This document shows, piece by piece, positions 1-9,591 of a stretch of 64,000 bases of DNA (its first letter is position 1; each line of letters opens with the position of its first letter). The translations under genes and the position numbers were made by a program. The notes beneath the pieces are model-generated. The model searched no databases. It worked only from the letters and a program-made list of their open reading frames with translations, and had not been told where the DNA came from. This DNA comes from Opitutaceae bacterium (lineage in GTDB: Bacteria > Verrucomicrobiota > Verrucomicrobiia > Opitutales > Opitutaceae), in NCBI GenBank assembly GCA_030693515.1, contig JAUYAK010000113.1:1-64000 (forward strand). The letters are read 5' to 3'.

Positions 1-670
1 AGGACCACCAGGGGGCTTGCAGCGTGCCGATGGCCGCCAGCAGCGAGGTCTCGCGGGCGAGGCCGGCGAGCGCCACGCCCGCGAGACCCCCGCGCGCTCG
101 GCCGCGTTCAAGGGCGAGGAGCGCGCCGGCGAGCACGGTCAGCGCGACCAAATCCGTGAGCGCCAGCCGCACACAGCTCAGCGCTCCGGCCGAAAACAGC
201 ACGCCCGCCCACGCGATCCAGCCGCGGACATCACGCACGGCGAGGAGCCGCCAGAGGATCGCGGCGAGCGCGAGCCACGCGGCGACGTTGAGCCACGCGT
301 AGGTGTGGATGATCCAGGCGGACTGGCCGGCGCCGGCGAGCCAAGCCAGCGCGGGCGGCAAAATGCGGCGCGCGCGGTAGGGCAGGTTGTCCATCGCCCG
401 TGGCAACTCGCCGCCACGCAGCAGCGGGTCGTGCGCGATCTGAGCGTAGTAGAGGCCGTCGTAGCCGCCGGTGTCGCGGTGCACATGGACCGGCAGCGCC
501 CGGAAGGCGGCGATCTTCAGGTCGTCGTTGGGCGCGTCGAGCTGGTAGAAAACGGTGAGGCCGTGGACCGGGTGCCAGAAGCGCAGCACGAGGGCGAGGA
601 ACACCGCGACGACGGCGACCGCGGCGAGGCGCAGCAGGAGAGGGGAGCGAGAGGCGGACGCGGCATTCAT
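1..670 (-). CDS. Polytopic membrane protein, GT-C-like, partial (C-terminus outside window)
   Basis: This frame is open from an ATG at 670 to the window edge, so the ORF track misses it. The 223 visible residues begin with a hydrophobic segment (about residues 12-28) followed by a loop containing GYDGLYYAQIAHDP and DNLPYRARRIL, then several hydrophobic spans. The same motifs in the same order occur in the + strand gene at 2254 (GYDGAYYVQLALHP, DNLPYRAKRIL), so the two are paralogues. The start overlaps the upstream stop as ATGA, which suggests translational coupling. A large first extracytoplasmic loop with acidic residues fits GT-C polyprenyl-phosphate-sugar glycosyltransferases, but no substrate can be named. 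Confidence 0.85.
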   Translation of the reverse strand, partial: MNAASASRSPLLLRLAAVAVVAVFLALVLRFWHPVHGLTVFYQLDAPNDDLKIAAFRALPVHVHRDTGGYDGLYYAQIAHDPLLRGGELPRAMDNLPYRARRILPPALAWLAGAGQSAWIIHTYAWLNVAAWLALAAILWRLLAVRDVRGWIAWAGVLFSAGALSCVRLALTDLVALTVLAGALLALERGRARGGLAGVALAGLARETSLLAAIGTLQAPWWS

Positions 671-2181
671 CGGGTGGGGGCGGGCTCGCGCGGCTCGTCG
701 AGGAGCCAGAGGCCGATGTTGCGGACCTGGGCGAGCTGCCGCCAGGGTCCGGTGCAGCGCTGCTCCAGCGCCTCGGCCTTTTCCATCTCGAAGATCACCG
801 CGCCAACCGGGCGACCGGCCTGCGCCGCGAGCGCCCGCAGCCGGGGCCATTCCTCCGGGCGCACAAATTCCCAGCGCAGGATCGCCAGGTCCGTGGAGTG
901 GAAAAGGGATCCGCTGTGCAGGCCGGCGAGCACAAGGGCGTCGCGGGGAAACTCCCGCCGCGCCGCATCCGCGGCATCCGCATAGGCCTGCTCGTAGCTG
1001 CGGGTGAGGAGGAGGTGGTGGTGCTGGGTCCAGAACCAGCCCAGTCCGACCGCCCAGACGGCGAGTCCGGCGGCCAGCGTGCCGCGCCACCGGGGCGATT
1101 TCGCCAGCGTTTCCAGCCCGAGCAAAGCGCCGAGAATCAACGCCGGCAGGCCGGGCAGGAGGAAACGCAGGCCCCACCAGACTTCGCGCGTGAACTCATA
1201 GAACGCATAGAATCCGGCAAAGGCTCCGAACCACAGCGCCAGTGCGATACCAATGCGCGCGGGTCGCGCCCTTCCTGCGAGGGCGACGAAGGGCAGGGCG
1301 AGCAACGCCGCGGGCATCATGAGGGCGATCCACTTTGCGACGTGCACGATCGTCGGTGCGCCGTAGCGCGCGTCGAACGCTTCGCCCAAGTTGAGGTAGC
1401 CGGATTGCAGGGCGCTGCCGTAGAGCGCGTGGTTGTAGCAGCCCAGCCAGACCGCCGCCGGCAGGCCGCCCAGCACCGCGAGCGAGAGACGCCGGACATC
1501 GAAACCCAGTAGCGCGATGATCGCGGGCAGCACGAGGGCGTTGGTGGCGCGCACGAGCACCGCCATGCCTATCGCCCCGCCGCAGAGGACGGCCCAGCCC
1601 CCTCCGCCGCGGGCCGCCCGCAGTGCCGCGAACACGGCAGCGAGGCACCACGCGGTCGCGGGGGTGTCGCTCAGCGGCTGGATCGACATGAAAAGGAAGA
1701 CGGGAAACGCCGCCAAGGTGGCCGCCCCGGCCGCCGCGAACCCCGCGTCGAGCCCCAGTTCGCGCGCGACCGCATACAGCAGCGCGAGGGCCGCGAGCGC
1801 GCCCAGCACGCCGACGACGGTGGGCGCGAGCGCGGGACCGACGACCAGGCTGGCGAGTGCGAGCTGGAGGGGCAGGCCGACCGCATAGGTCGGCGCGAGC
1901 CGGCCGGGCTCGACGGCGGGGATGAACCCGTGGGGTTGAAACAGCTGCGGGGGCAGGCTCGGCGCCGAGGCCAACTCCGCCGGCACGCGGGCCTCGGCGG
2001 TGAGCCGGCCGGCGGCGAGGAGGCGGGCGCTGTTGAGGTAGCCGGAGGAATCCGCGCCGCCGGCGAAGGGCGAAAAATTCGCCGCGAGCCAACCCCCGTA
2101 GAGCAGCAAGGCGAGGATCCCGAGGCCCGCCCCCACGATGCGCGCAGGGCGGCGGTCGGCTGGGGGATTCGGATTTGACAT
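667..2181 (-). CDS. Polytopic membrane protein, probable GT39-like glycosyltransferase
   Basis: This is a 504-residue protein with an N-terminal membrane segment (about residues 14-32), a loop containing GGADSSGYLNSARLLAAGRL, and then roughly ten hydrophobic spans. The soluble tail ends WLLDEPREPAPTR. The acidic residue in the first loop and the overall shape resemble GT39/ArnT-type GT-C enzymes, which would act on the periplasmic side with lipid-linked donors. The ORF track runs upstream to 3696, but that extension covers the opposite-strand gene at 2254. The ATG at 2181 directly before a membrane segment is preferred. The stop overlaps the next gene by 4 nt. Function is inferred from topology only. 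Confidence 0.88.
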   Translation of the reverse strand: MSNPNPPADRRPARIVGAGLGILALLLYGGWLAANFSPFAGGADSSGYLNSARLLAAGRLTAEARVPAELASAPSLPPQLFQPHGFIPAVEPGRLAPTYAVGLPLQLALASLVVGPALAPTVVGVLGALAALALLYAVARELGLDAGFAAAGAATLAAFPVFLFMSIQPLSDTPATAWCLAAVFAALRAARGGGGWAVLCGGAIGMAVLVRATNALVLPAIIALLGFDVRRLSLAVLGGLPAAVWLGCYNHALYGSALQSGYLNLGEAFDARYGAPTIVHVAKWIALMMPAALLALPFVALAGRARPARIGIALALWFGAFAGFYAFYEFTREVWWGLRFLLPGLPALILGALLGLETLAKSPRWRGTLAAGLAVWAVGLGWFWTQHHHLLLTRSYEQAYADAADAARREFPRDALVLAGLHSGSLFHSTDLAILRWEFVRPEEWPRLRALAAQAGRPVGAVIFEMEKAEALEQRCTGPWRQLAQVRNIGLWLLDEPREPAPTR

Positions 2182-2253
2182 GGTTTGCTTGCGTTCTGTG
2201 ATGCGCAAACTGCGCGTGAGAAAATTGGAAGACAAGCGCCCGCGTTGCGCCGA

Positions 2254-3864
2254 ATGAGCGCCCTGCAACCCCAGCCCCGCGGGGGGGCCTTGCTGCGGCT
2301 GTTTTCGGGCCGGGTGCGATTGGCCTACGTGGTGGCGGTCGCGCTGTTCCTCGGCAGCGTCGCGCAGTTCCACCATCGTGACACCGGGTTCTCGAGCCTG
2401 ATCTCGATCGGCGACATCCTCGACGGCACCAAGGTCACCGCCCTGCGGACGGTGCCGCATTTTGTTTACCAAGGCTCGGCTGGCTACGACGGCGCCTACT
2501 ATGTGCAGCTCGCGCTCCACCCCACGCTCGACAATCCCGAGCTGACCAAGGCGATCGACAACCTGCCCTACCGGGCGAAACGCATCCTCTTTTGCTGGTC
2601 CGCGTGGGCGCTCGGCCTGGGCCAGCCGGAGTGGATCGTGCAGGCGCACGCGCTGCTCAACGTGTTCTGCTGGCTCGCGCTCGCGTGGCTGCTGCTCCGG
2701 TGGTTTCCGCCGGATCACTGGGAAAACTTCGTGCGCTGGGCCGCGGTGCTTTTTTCCCACGGTCTGATCATGAGCGTGCGGCATTCGCTCGTGGATGGCC
2801 CGAGCCTGCTGCTGGTGGCGCTGGCGCTCCGGTGGCTCGAGACGGGCCGCGGGGTGGCGGGCGTCGTCACGCTCGCACTGGCCGGCCTCGGTAAGGAGAC
2901 GAACCTGCTCGCGAGCGCGGCCGTCCCGGTGCAGTGGAATGCCCCGCGCACGTGGCTGCGCCCCGCCGCCACCGTGGCCCTGATCGCGCTGCCGCTGCTG
3001 CTGTGGATGGGCTATGTGCGCTGGAAGTTCGGCCCCGCCGAGGATCCGGGGCTGGGGAACTTCACGCTGCCCTTGGCGGGCTACGCGGAAAAATTTATGG
3101 CCACGGTGCGCGATGTGATTTCGCCGAGCGCGGGTTCCGTGCACTGGGCGACGTTCGCGGCCCTGGTGGCGCTGAGCGTGCAGTGGGTATTTTTCGTCGT
3201 GGTGCGGCGACCGGGTGATCGGTGGTGGCGGGTGGGCGCGGCTTTCGCGCTGATGATGGCCTTTCTTGCGACCCCGGTGTGGGAAGGCTATCCGGGTGCC
3301 GCGACGCGCGTGCTGCTGCCGATGACGCTCGCGTTCAACCTGCTGCTGCCGCGCGGCGTCCGCTGGCTGCCCGTGCTGCTGGCGGGCAATCTCACGGTGG
3401 TGGCGAGCATCCATGAATTTTCCCCGCCGCACGATTTCTACACCGTGCGCGGCGAGCCGACAGCGGAGGCTGCGCTGCGGGTCACAACCGGGCCCGGCTG
3501 GCACGGTGCGGAGCATGAAGGCTCGAATCGCTGGCGGTGGAGCGGAGGGCGGGCGGAGCTGCGGCTCGCCAACACCGGCGCGGGTCACCTGCGCGTGGTG
3601 GTCCAGGGTCGCGTCAGCGCCGCGGTCAACGACCGCAAGATCAGCGTGAGCCGCGGCGAGGGTTTGCTGTGGGCCGATGAGGTCGGCCCGCGGCACGCCA
3701 CGCTGGCCCTCGGCTTCGATCTGCCGCCGGGCGAGACGACGCTGGTGTTCTCGACTGACCAGCCGGCGGAGAAAGTCGGCACGGACCCGCGGGCGCTGGC
3801 CTACTGTGTGACCAATTTGGAGATCGTCGTCACGGCGGTGGCGCGGCCACGCTCGTCGCCATGA
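2254..3864 (+). CDS. Polytopic membrane protein with C-terminal beta domain (GT-C-like)
   Basis: The 536-residue product has about ten hydrophobic segments (residues 20-390) and a soluble C-terminal region of about 140 residues. The first loop holds GYDGAYYVQLALHP and DNLPYRAKRIL, shared with the partial gene at 1-670. The tail begins GPGWHGAEHEGSNRWRWSGG and ends with a LPPGETTLVFSTDQP...DPR pattern also seen at the ends of the 6638 and 9668 products. The track start at 2185 is a TTG; the ATG at 2254 is preferred because it sits shortly before the first membrane segment. The gene diverges from 667-2181 across a 72-base gap and overlaps the next start as ATGA. Confidence 0.88.
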   Translation: MSALQPQPRGGALLRLFSGRVRLAYVVAVALFLGSVAQFHHRDTGFSSLISIGDILDGTKVTALRTVPHFVYQGSAGYDGAYYVQLALHPTLDNPELTKAIDNLPYRAKRILFCWSAWALGLGQPEWIVQAHALLNVFCWLALAWLLLRWFPPDHWENFVRWAAVLFSHGLIMSVRHSLVDGPSLLLVALALRWLETGRGVAGVVTLALAGLGKETNLLASAAVPVQWNAPRTWLRPAATVALIALPLLLWMGYVRWKFGPAEDPGLGNFTLPLAGYAEKFMATVRDVISPSAGSVHWATFAALVALSVQWVFFVVVRRPGDRWWRVGAAFALMMAFLATPVWEGYPGAATRVLLPMTLAFNLLLPRGVRWLPVLLAGNLTVVASIHEFSPPHDFYTVRGEPTAEAALRVTTGPGWHGAEHEGSNRWRWSGGRAELRLANTGAGHLRVVVQGRVSAAVNDRKISVSRGEGLLWADEVGPRHATLALGFDLPPGETTLVFSTDQPAEKVGTDPRALAYCVTNLEIVVTAVARPRSSP

Positions 3865-4802
3865 GCGCGTCGAAACACTCCTGGCTGCGGCACCTGCCGT
3901 TCGTGTCCGCCCTTGCGCGCGAGAACGACCAGCTCCGCCGCGAGAACGAGCAGCTCCGCGCCCAGCAGATCGAGTGGGCGCGGTTCTTCCCGCCCGGGCA
4001 TTTCTATTCGCCGCTGCCGTCGCGCGAGGAGACGGCCGAGGCGTTTGCGCGCGGCGGCTTCGGCCCGCCCTTTCCCGCGATCGATCTCAACGAGGCGGGG
4101 CAGGTGGCGCGGCTGGAGCGCTTCGCGGCGTTCTATCCCGAGCAGCCGTTTCCCGAGACTAAGACCGAGGGCCGGCGCTTCCACCTCGACAACCCCTCCT
4201 ACGGCCACTTCGACGCCATCATGCTCTGGTGCATGCTGCGCGAGGCGCGGCCGCGCCGCATCGTCGAGGTCGGCTCCGGCTTCAGCTCCGCCGCGATGCT
4301 CGACCTGAATGACGGCCCGCTCGGCGGCGGCGTGCAGTTCACGTTCATCGATCCGGACATGAAACGGCTGCGTCCGCTCTTGCGACCAGATGACGAGCAG
4401 CGCACGAGGCTGATTGAGCAACGCGTGCAGGACGTGCCACTCGACGTCTTTCAAACTCTGGCGGAGAACGACGTGCTCTTCATCGACTCCTCGCACGTCA
4501 GCAAGATTGGCAGCGACGTGAACCGGCTCTACTTCGACGTGCTGCCCGCGCTCGCGCCCGGTGTCTTGATCCACATCCATGATGTCGCGGGGAACCTCGA
4601 GTATCCGCGCGAGTGGCTCGACGAGGGCCGTGCGTGGAACGAGCAGTATCTCCTGCGGGCGTTCCTGATGAACAACCGCGACTACCGCATCGAACTCTTC
4701 ACCGGCTGGCTCTTCAACACGCGCCACGCGTGGTTCCGCGAGCACATGCCGCTCTGCGCCCGCGGCGGCGGCGGCCAGCTCTGGCTGCGCAAGCTGGCGT
4801 GA
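3861..4802 (+). CDS. Class I SAM-dependent methyltransferase with N-terminal coiled coil
   Basis: The 313-residue protein starts with a short heptad-like segment (ARENDQLRRENEQLRAQQ, residues about 19-36). A Rossmann methyltransferase domain follows, with motif I EVGSGFSSAAML near residue 137 and the later acidic stretch VLFIDSSHV and HIHDVAG, typical of the Methyltransf_24 type. The start codon overlaps the stop of the preceding membrane protein (ATGA), so the two are probably co-translated. The target is likely a sugar of the glycan made by this locus, but the acceptor cannot be read from sequence. The gene ends just before a strong palindrome at 4816-4835. Confidence 0.9.
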   Translation: MSASKHSWLRHLPFVSALARENDQLRRENEQLRAQQIEWARFFPPGHFYSPLPSREETAEAFARGGFGPPFPAIDLNEAGQVARLERFAAFYPEQPFPETKTEGRRFHLDNPSYGHFDAIMLWCMLREARPRRIVEVGSGFSSAAMLDLNDGPLGGGVQFTFIDPDMKRLRPLLRPDDEQRTRLIEQRVQDVPLDVFQTLAENDVLFIDSSHVSKIGSDVNRLYFDVLPALAPGVLIHIHDVAGNLEYPREWLDEGRAWNEQYLLRAFLMNNRDYRIELFTGWLFNTRHAWFREHMPLCARGGGGQLWLRKLA

Positions 4803-4810
4803 GACGCCGT

Positions 4811-4840
4811 GGGTAGGAGCCCGCAAGCGGGCTCCTGCAG
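4811..4840. repeat. REP-like palindrome between convergent genes
   Basis: A perfect inverted repeat, ggagcccgc-aa-gcgggctcc, lies between the convergent stops of the 3861 methyltransferase and the 4853 glycosyltransferase, with gta before it and tgcag after it. There is no clear T-run, so it is either a REP-type repeat or a bidirectional transcription and mRNA-end barrier. It differs in sequence from the GGCGGGTC-type repeats at 13916 and 54148. Confidence 0.7.
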
Positions 4841-4852
4841 AAACGCGCGAAC

Positions 4853-6496
4853 TCAAAACGTCGCGATGCTCTCCAGCCTGCGGCGGTAGCGCGCGCCGAT
4901 GACGGCGGGCGCGAAGCGCGCCGCGATGGTGGCTTGGCCCGCGGCGCCCAGCTGCGCAGCCAGCGCGCGATCGGCGAAAAGTTTTTGCATCCACTCCGCC
5001 GCGTGCGCCGGATCGGGATCGGCCCAGGTCGAGCCTTTCGCGTAGGGGCCGTGGTTGCGGTCGAGGGTGACCAGGGGCGCGCGCACGGGGCAGCCGTTGG
5101 TGTGCGAGACGAATTCCGCCGTCGCGGACCAGTCGGTCGAGATCACGGGTTTCCCGAGTGCCATACACTCCGCGACTGCGAGGCCGAATCCTTCGGACCG
5201 ATGCAGCGAGACGAAGCAGTCACAGGCCGCCTCGAGCGCGTAGATGTCGGCGCGCGCGAGGGTCTCCGTGAGGATGACGGTGCCCGGGAGATCGCGCACG
5301 TTCGCGCGCAGCTCGGCAAAATCGGCCTCGTTGCCCGCGACGTTCTGCACCTTCACGACGAGCGCGGCGCCGCGGCCCGCGAGGCCCGCGCGGCGGAAGG
5401 CCTCGATGACGGCGCGCGGATTCTTCCGCGCCGCGTAGGAGTTGAGGTCGAAGAGCGTGAGGAAGAGGAATTTTTCCGCAGGCAGGCCGAACCGCGCGCG
5501 CAGCTCGGCGAGTGGCGCCGCCGGAGCGGCGAAGCCGATCGCGTGCGGCATGGTGAGCACGGGCACGGGTGATTTCACCGCGACGGCGGCCGAGGTGAAG
5601 TCGCTCGGGCACCAGATTTCGTCGAAGTAATCGAAGCTGGGCAGCCACGCATCCGGAAACTCCGGCAGCTCCCAGGCGAAGTAGGCGATGTTGTATTTGC
5701 CCGCGCGGAAGCCCGCGCCGTGGTGGTGGTCGAGATCGCGCGCCGCGGGCGGGTCGAGGTGCACGATATTAACCCCGTGCGGATTCGCGTCGCCGAGCCG
5801 GGCGGCGTAGGTCTGGTCGCCAAGGCGATTTTTGCAGTGCAGCTTCAGCGGCACGAGTGCGGTCGGGATGCCGGCGGCATCGGCGGCGCGCACCATGCAG
5901 CGGGCCGACTCGCCGACGCCGAGGTCCGCGGTGAGAAAGCCCGCGATGTTGATCCCGAGCTGTGCGTGCCGCCGCGCGTAGTCGGCGGAGTAGGGCGCAT
6001 GGCGCCGCGAGAAATCAAAGATGACCTCGCCCGCCTCTGTCGCGATGGTGCCGATGCGGACCTGGCGGTTCTTGTTTTGCGCGCGGAAGCGCTGCCAAAG
6101 CGGCAGGCCGGTCAGGCGGCCCAGCCACGCGAGGACATTGGTGGCGCCCACGCCTTCGAGGGTGAATTCCACGGTGATCTCTTTGGCTGCGGGCAGTGTG
6201 ATGCGCAGCTCCCAAGGCCCGGGTGGCGGTGAGACGAGCCGCGCGACGGGTGCGCCGTTCACGGCCACGGCGAGAGTCGGGGCGCTGGCCTCGAGGCCAC
6301 GCGCCTCGGGGTGCGGTCGCACCTCGCCGCGCAGCACGAGCGCGCTCGCGCCGGCCAGCGGCGGCAGGCGCACCGTGCCGTGCTCGCGCAGCCAGGCCGA
6401 ATTGGGGTCGAATTCGTCGTAGAACAGCCCGGTGTAGGCGGCGAAGCGCCGGGCGAAGGCGCCGCCGGCGGGGGGAGTGCGCTCGCGGTTGGACAT
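4853..6496 (-). CDS. Glycosyltransferase family 4/1 with N-terminal accessory domain
   Basis: This 547-residue protein has a GT-B retaining glycosyltransferase domain from about residue 180 to the end. It is recognisable by the N-terminal glycine-rich GFLTADLGVGESAR and the C-terminal E-x7-E pattern in LHRSEGFGLAVAECMALGKP. Residues 20-150 form a separate, probably beta-rich module of unknown role (GASALVLRGEVRPHPEA; VNGAPVARLV). It would transfer a nucleotide-activated sugar onto the growing glycan in the cytoplasm. The ATG at 6496 follows a 141-base divergent region shared with the 6638 gene. It stands alone in its transcription unit. Confidence 0.92.
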   Translation of the reverse strand: MSNRERTPPAGGAFARRFAAYTGLFYDEFDPNSAWLREHGTVRLPPLAGASALVLRGEVRPHPEARGLEASAPTLAVAVNGAPVARLVSPPPGPWELRITLPAAKEITVEFTLEGVGATNVLAWLGRLTGLPLWQRFRAQNKNRQVRIGTIATEAGEVIFDFSRRHAPYSADYARRHAQLGINIAGFLTADLGVGESARCMVRAADAAGIPTALVPLKLHCKNRLGDQTYAARLGDANPHGVNIVHLDPPAARDLDHHHGAGFRAGKYNIAYFAWELPEFPDAWLPSFDYFDEIWCPSDFTSAAVAVKSPVPVLTMPHAIGFAAPAAPLAELRARFGLPAEKFLFLTLFDLNSYAARKNPRAVIEAFRRAGLAGRGAALVVKVQNVAGNEADFAELRANVRDLPGTVILTETLARADIYALEAACDCFVSLHRSEGFGLAVAECMALGKPVISTDWSATAEFVSHTNGCPVRAPLVTLDRNHGPYAKGSTWADPDPAHAAEWMQKLFADRALAAQLGAAGQATIAARFAPAVIGARYRRRLESIATF

Positions 6497-6637
6497 GGAC
6501 GCGTGAGGGAAGGAGGCGCCGCGGAGCTTGGCAAACTTTCCGATGGTGCGCCGGCCGCACTCGGGGCTTGCGCGCGGCGGCGCGAAGGCCGTTGCTTCTG
6601 GGCGTTAGCTGCGACTCGTCGCACGCCTCAGCTTCGC

Positions 6638-8779
6638 GTGCCTTCACCCCTCAAAAAGTTTATCCCGGCCGGCGGTTCGGCGACGCCTTGGCGCGTCGTC
6701 TCGCTGCTGCTTGTCACGGCGCTCATCTGGGCGGCGCACTACGAGCGCTGGACGCCGGAGCAATGGCGGCTGCCGACCGACTACGTGGGCGACGCCCACG
6801 AGATGCTCGCGCGCATCAAGATCGCCGCGGAGAGCGACACCTCGCCGTGGACGCCGCAGGTGATTGATCGGCTGGGCGCGCCGTTTGCGGCGCACTGGAA
6901 CGGCTATCCCACGCCGGACAAGCCGCTGATGTGGATGCTCGGCGAACTCGCGACGGTGACCGGATTGTTTGCGGTCGCGAACCTGGGCTTGCTGCTCGCG
7001 CAGCTCTCGGCGGCGTTGGCGTTTTATTTCACGGCGCGCTGGCTGCGGTGCCGTTGGGAATGGGCCTGGGTCGGGGCCCTGCTGTTTGCCTATACCTACC
7101 ACACGTTCCATCGCGGCCTGGCGCATTTCTCCTTCGTCTTCACGTGGACGGTGCCGCTGGGGCTGCTCGCCGTGTGGCTGGTAGCGCAGAGCCGGCTACT
7201 CGAATGGCGCAGCCCCGGGGCCGTCGTGTGCCTCGGCGTGGCGCTCGCGCTGGGCGTGAGCAATCCCTACAATCTGCTCTTCTGGGGCCAACTGCTCTTC
7301 TGGGCGCTGGTCGCGCAGTGGTTTGGCCCGCGCCGCCGGGCCAATCTGGCCATCGGGCTGACGGCGGGCGCGGTGGCCGTCGGGTCGTTTCTCATCTCGA
7401 ATGCGGATGTCTGGGTCCATCTCGACGAACCCGAAGGGCTGCCGCTCCTCTCGCGCAACTATGGGGGCACGGAGCGCTACGCGCTCAAGCCGCTCGAGAT
7501 GTTCATCCCGCCGCAATATCACCGGCTCGATCTGCTGGCGTTCTTCGGCGACCGCTACAAGCGGTGGTCGGACTGGCGGGGCGAGGACTACATGCCCTAC
7601 CTCGGTGTGATCGGGATCGTGGGGTTGCTCTGGCTCGCGGTCGTGACGGCGCAGCGCATTTTTCGCCGTCGGACGCTACCGGGGCAGGCGTTGTCGGCGG
7701 GTTGGTTGCTGTCGTATGCGACGGTGGGCGGCCTGACCAACCTCCTGGCCTTTTTCGTGGGCTTCCAAGTTTTTCGCGCGACGAGTCGCGTGGCGATTTT
7801 CATCTCGGCGCTCGTGCTGACCTTTCTGGTCGTGCGGCTGTCGCGCCTGACCGCGCGCTGGCCGGCGCATTGGCGGGTGGCGGCGGCACTCGCGGTGGCC
7901 GCCATCGGCGTGCTCGATCAGGTGCCCCGGCGGTGGCCGGACGAAATCCGCGCCCAGATGAATGCCGATGCGATCTCGGATTTGAAGCTGGGGCGCGAAC
8001 TGGAGGCGGCGCTGCCCCGCGGCGCGATGATCTTTCAGATTCCCGTGCTCGGGTTTCCCGAGGTGCTGCCGCCGCACCGGCTGGCCGACTACGAACACTT
8101 TCGTCCGTATCTCGCCACGCAGACGCTGCGCTTCAGCTACGGAGCGGCGAAATTCCGCAGTCGCAGCCGATGGCAGCGCGACGTGGAGCATCTCCCCGTG
8201 GAAGTGCTGGTGCGACGGCTCGAGAGCTACGGCTTCGCGGCGCTTTACTTGAACCGGAAAGGCTACGCGGACCGCGCGGAGAGGATCCTGGGTGAACTGA
8301 CCGCGCTCGGTTATACCCGCCGTGTGCAGGGTGCGGGTGGCCAGCAGGTCGTCGTGTTTCTTAATCCGACAATGGAGCCGAGGCTGCCGTTGGGCCGTGC
8401 GCTCACCTTTGGCAACGGCTGGCATTTCCGCCCGGAGGATGGGGTCCGCTGGGCCAGCGGCGACGCAGCGATGGCCTATTTCAATCCGCACTCGGCGCCG
8501 ATCTCGGCCGACTTGCGCTTGGTGCTCGTGGCGGTGTCGCCACGCGACGTCGTGATCGAGCACAACGGCCGGATGCTGCAAACGCTGCGCGTCACATCCG
8601 AACCGGTGGAGCTTCGCCTGCCGGCGCTGGCCTTGGCTCCGGGCGTGAACCACTTTGCCCTGCGCTCCGCGGCCCCTGCGCAGCGCCTCAATCCCGGCCG
8701 CAATCAGCTGCGGTCCTTTGGCCTCAAGGAATCGTCCATCACGATTGAGTCCGCGCCGGTCGCAGTGATTGAACGTTGA
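6638..8779 (+). CDS. Large polytopic membrane protein with C-terminal beta domain
   Basis: The predicted 713-residue product has a first membrane segment (WRVVSLLLVTALIWAAHY), a long loop with DYVGDAHEMLARIK and ESDTSPWTPQ, and about ten further spans. A soluble region of about 250 residues ends in a beta-sandwich-like domain (NGWHFRPEDGVRW; GVNHFALRS). The acidic DYVGDAHE loop fits a GT-C enzyme working on the outer face. The track start at 6311 overlaps the divergent gene and is rejected. The GTG at 6638 is the closest start before the hydrophobic segment, though it has no obvious ribosome binding site, so the exact start is uncertain. Confidence 0.85.
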   Translation: MPSPLKKFIPAGGSATPWRVVSLLLVTALIWAAHYERWTPEQWRLPTDYVGDAHEMLARIKIAAESDTSPWTPQVIDRLGAPFAAHWNGYPTPDKPLMWMLGELATVTGLFAVANLGLLLAQLSAALAFYFTARWLRCRWEWAWVGALLFAYTYHTFHRGLAHFSFVFTWTVPLGLLAVWLVAQSRLLEWRSPGAVVCLGVALALGVSNPYNLLFWGQLLFWALVAQWFGPRRRANLAIGLTAGAVAVGSFLISNADVWVHLDEPEGLPLLSRNYGGTERYALKPLEMFIPPQYHRLDLLAFFGDRYKRWSDWRGEDYMPYLGVIGIVGLLWLAVVTAQRIFRRRTLPGQALSAGWLLSYATVGGLTNLLAFFVGFQVFRATSRVAIFISALVLTFLVVRLSRLTARWPAHWRVAAALAVAAIGVLDQVPRRWPDEIRAQMNADAISDLKLGRELEAALPRGAMIFQIPVLGFPEVLPPHRLADYEHFRPYLATQTLRFSYGAAKFRSRSRWQRDVEHLPVEVLVRRLESYGFAALYLNRKGYADRAERILGELTALGYTRRVQGAGGQQVVVFLNPTMEPRLPLGRALTFGNGWHFRPEDGVRWASGDAAMAYFNPHSAPISADLRLVLVAVSPRDVVIEHNGRMLQTLRVTSEPVELRLPALALAPGVNHFALRSAAPAQRLNPGRNQLRSFGLKESSITIESAPVAVIER

Positions 8780-8820
8780 AATTGGCCGGCCGTGCTGGCG
8801 GTGTTGCGAATCCGCCGAAC

Positions 8821-9591
8821 ATGAACGCCGACGAATACCTGAAACTCGCCGAGGTCGAGGACCGCATGTGGTATTTCCGCTCGCTGCACCGCCATGTCCT
8901 GCGGGCGCTCGTTCCCGGCTTGCCGCAGGAGGCCGCGGTGCTCGACGCCGGCTGCGGGACGGGCGGCCTGATCCTGCGGTTGCGGGAGGCCCAGCCCGGC
9001 TGGCGGTTCAGCGGCATCGACTTCATGCCGCTCGCCTGTGAGCTCGCGCTGAAACGCTGCGGCCCGGAGGTGGATGTGCGTGTCGCCTCGATCACGGAGC
9101 TGCCGTTTGCGGATGCGAGCTTCGATGCGGTGGTGTCGGCGGATGTCGTCTGCCAGGTGGAAAACCCCGAGGTCGCGGCGCGGGAATTTTTCCGCGTGCT
9201 CAAGCCGGGCGGCCTCGTGGTGATCAACGTGCCGGCCTACATGTGGATGTGGTCGTATCACGACGATTCCTGTCACACTCAGCACCGTTACACCCGGCCC
9301 GAAATCGCCGCGCTGCTGGCCGGGGCGGGATTCCGCGACGCGCGGACCACGCATTGGAACGCGCTGCCCTTTCCCGTGGTGTGGGCGAAGCGGAAGCTGT
9401 TTCGCACGGAGCGCGACACGAGCGATGTGAAGGAATACTCCGCCCTCGTGCAGGCACCGTTCCGCGCCTTGATGGCGATCGAGCACGCGTGGCGGCGGCT
9501 GGGGGGCAACTGGGCTTGGGGCACCTCGGTTTTCGCGTCGGCGCGAAAACCGGGACCAAAAGACCAGAGACCAAGGGACCAAAAGACTTGA
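8821..9591 (+). CDS. Class I SAM-dependent methyltransferase
   Basis: The 256-residue product has motif I LDAGCGTGGLILRL at about residue 41, the acidic FSGIDFMP, and the post-motif stretch EFFRVLKPGGLVVINVPAYM. It resembles Methyltransf_11/23-type enzymes that methylate small molecules or glycans. The ATG at 8821 is preferred over the track's TTG at 8776. The last residues (KPGPKDQRPRDQKT) are encoded by the left arm of the GGTCC-type inverted repeat at 9552-9664. The repeat has therefore supplied the C-terminus and stop codon. Substrate unknown. Confidence 0.9.
   Translation: MNADEYLKLAEVEDRMWYFRSLHRHVLRALVPGLPQEAAVLDAGCGTGGLILRLREAQPGWRFSGIDFMPLACELALKRCGPEVDVRVASITELPFADASFDAVVSADVVCQVENPEVAAREFFRVLKPGGLVVINVPAYMWMWSYHDDSCHTQHRYTRPEIAALLAGAGFRDARTTHWNALPFPVVWAKRKLFRTERDTSDVKEYSALVQAPFRALMAIEHAWRRLGGNWAWGTSVFASARKPGPKDQRPRDQKT

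Noticed and set aside
2185-2253. TTG start at 2185 for the 2254 gene
   Set aside because: It is a weak start only four bases from the divergent gene's ATG; the residues it adds are not typical of a membrane-protein N-terminus.
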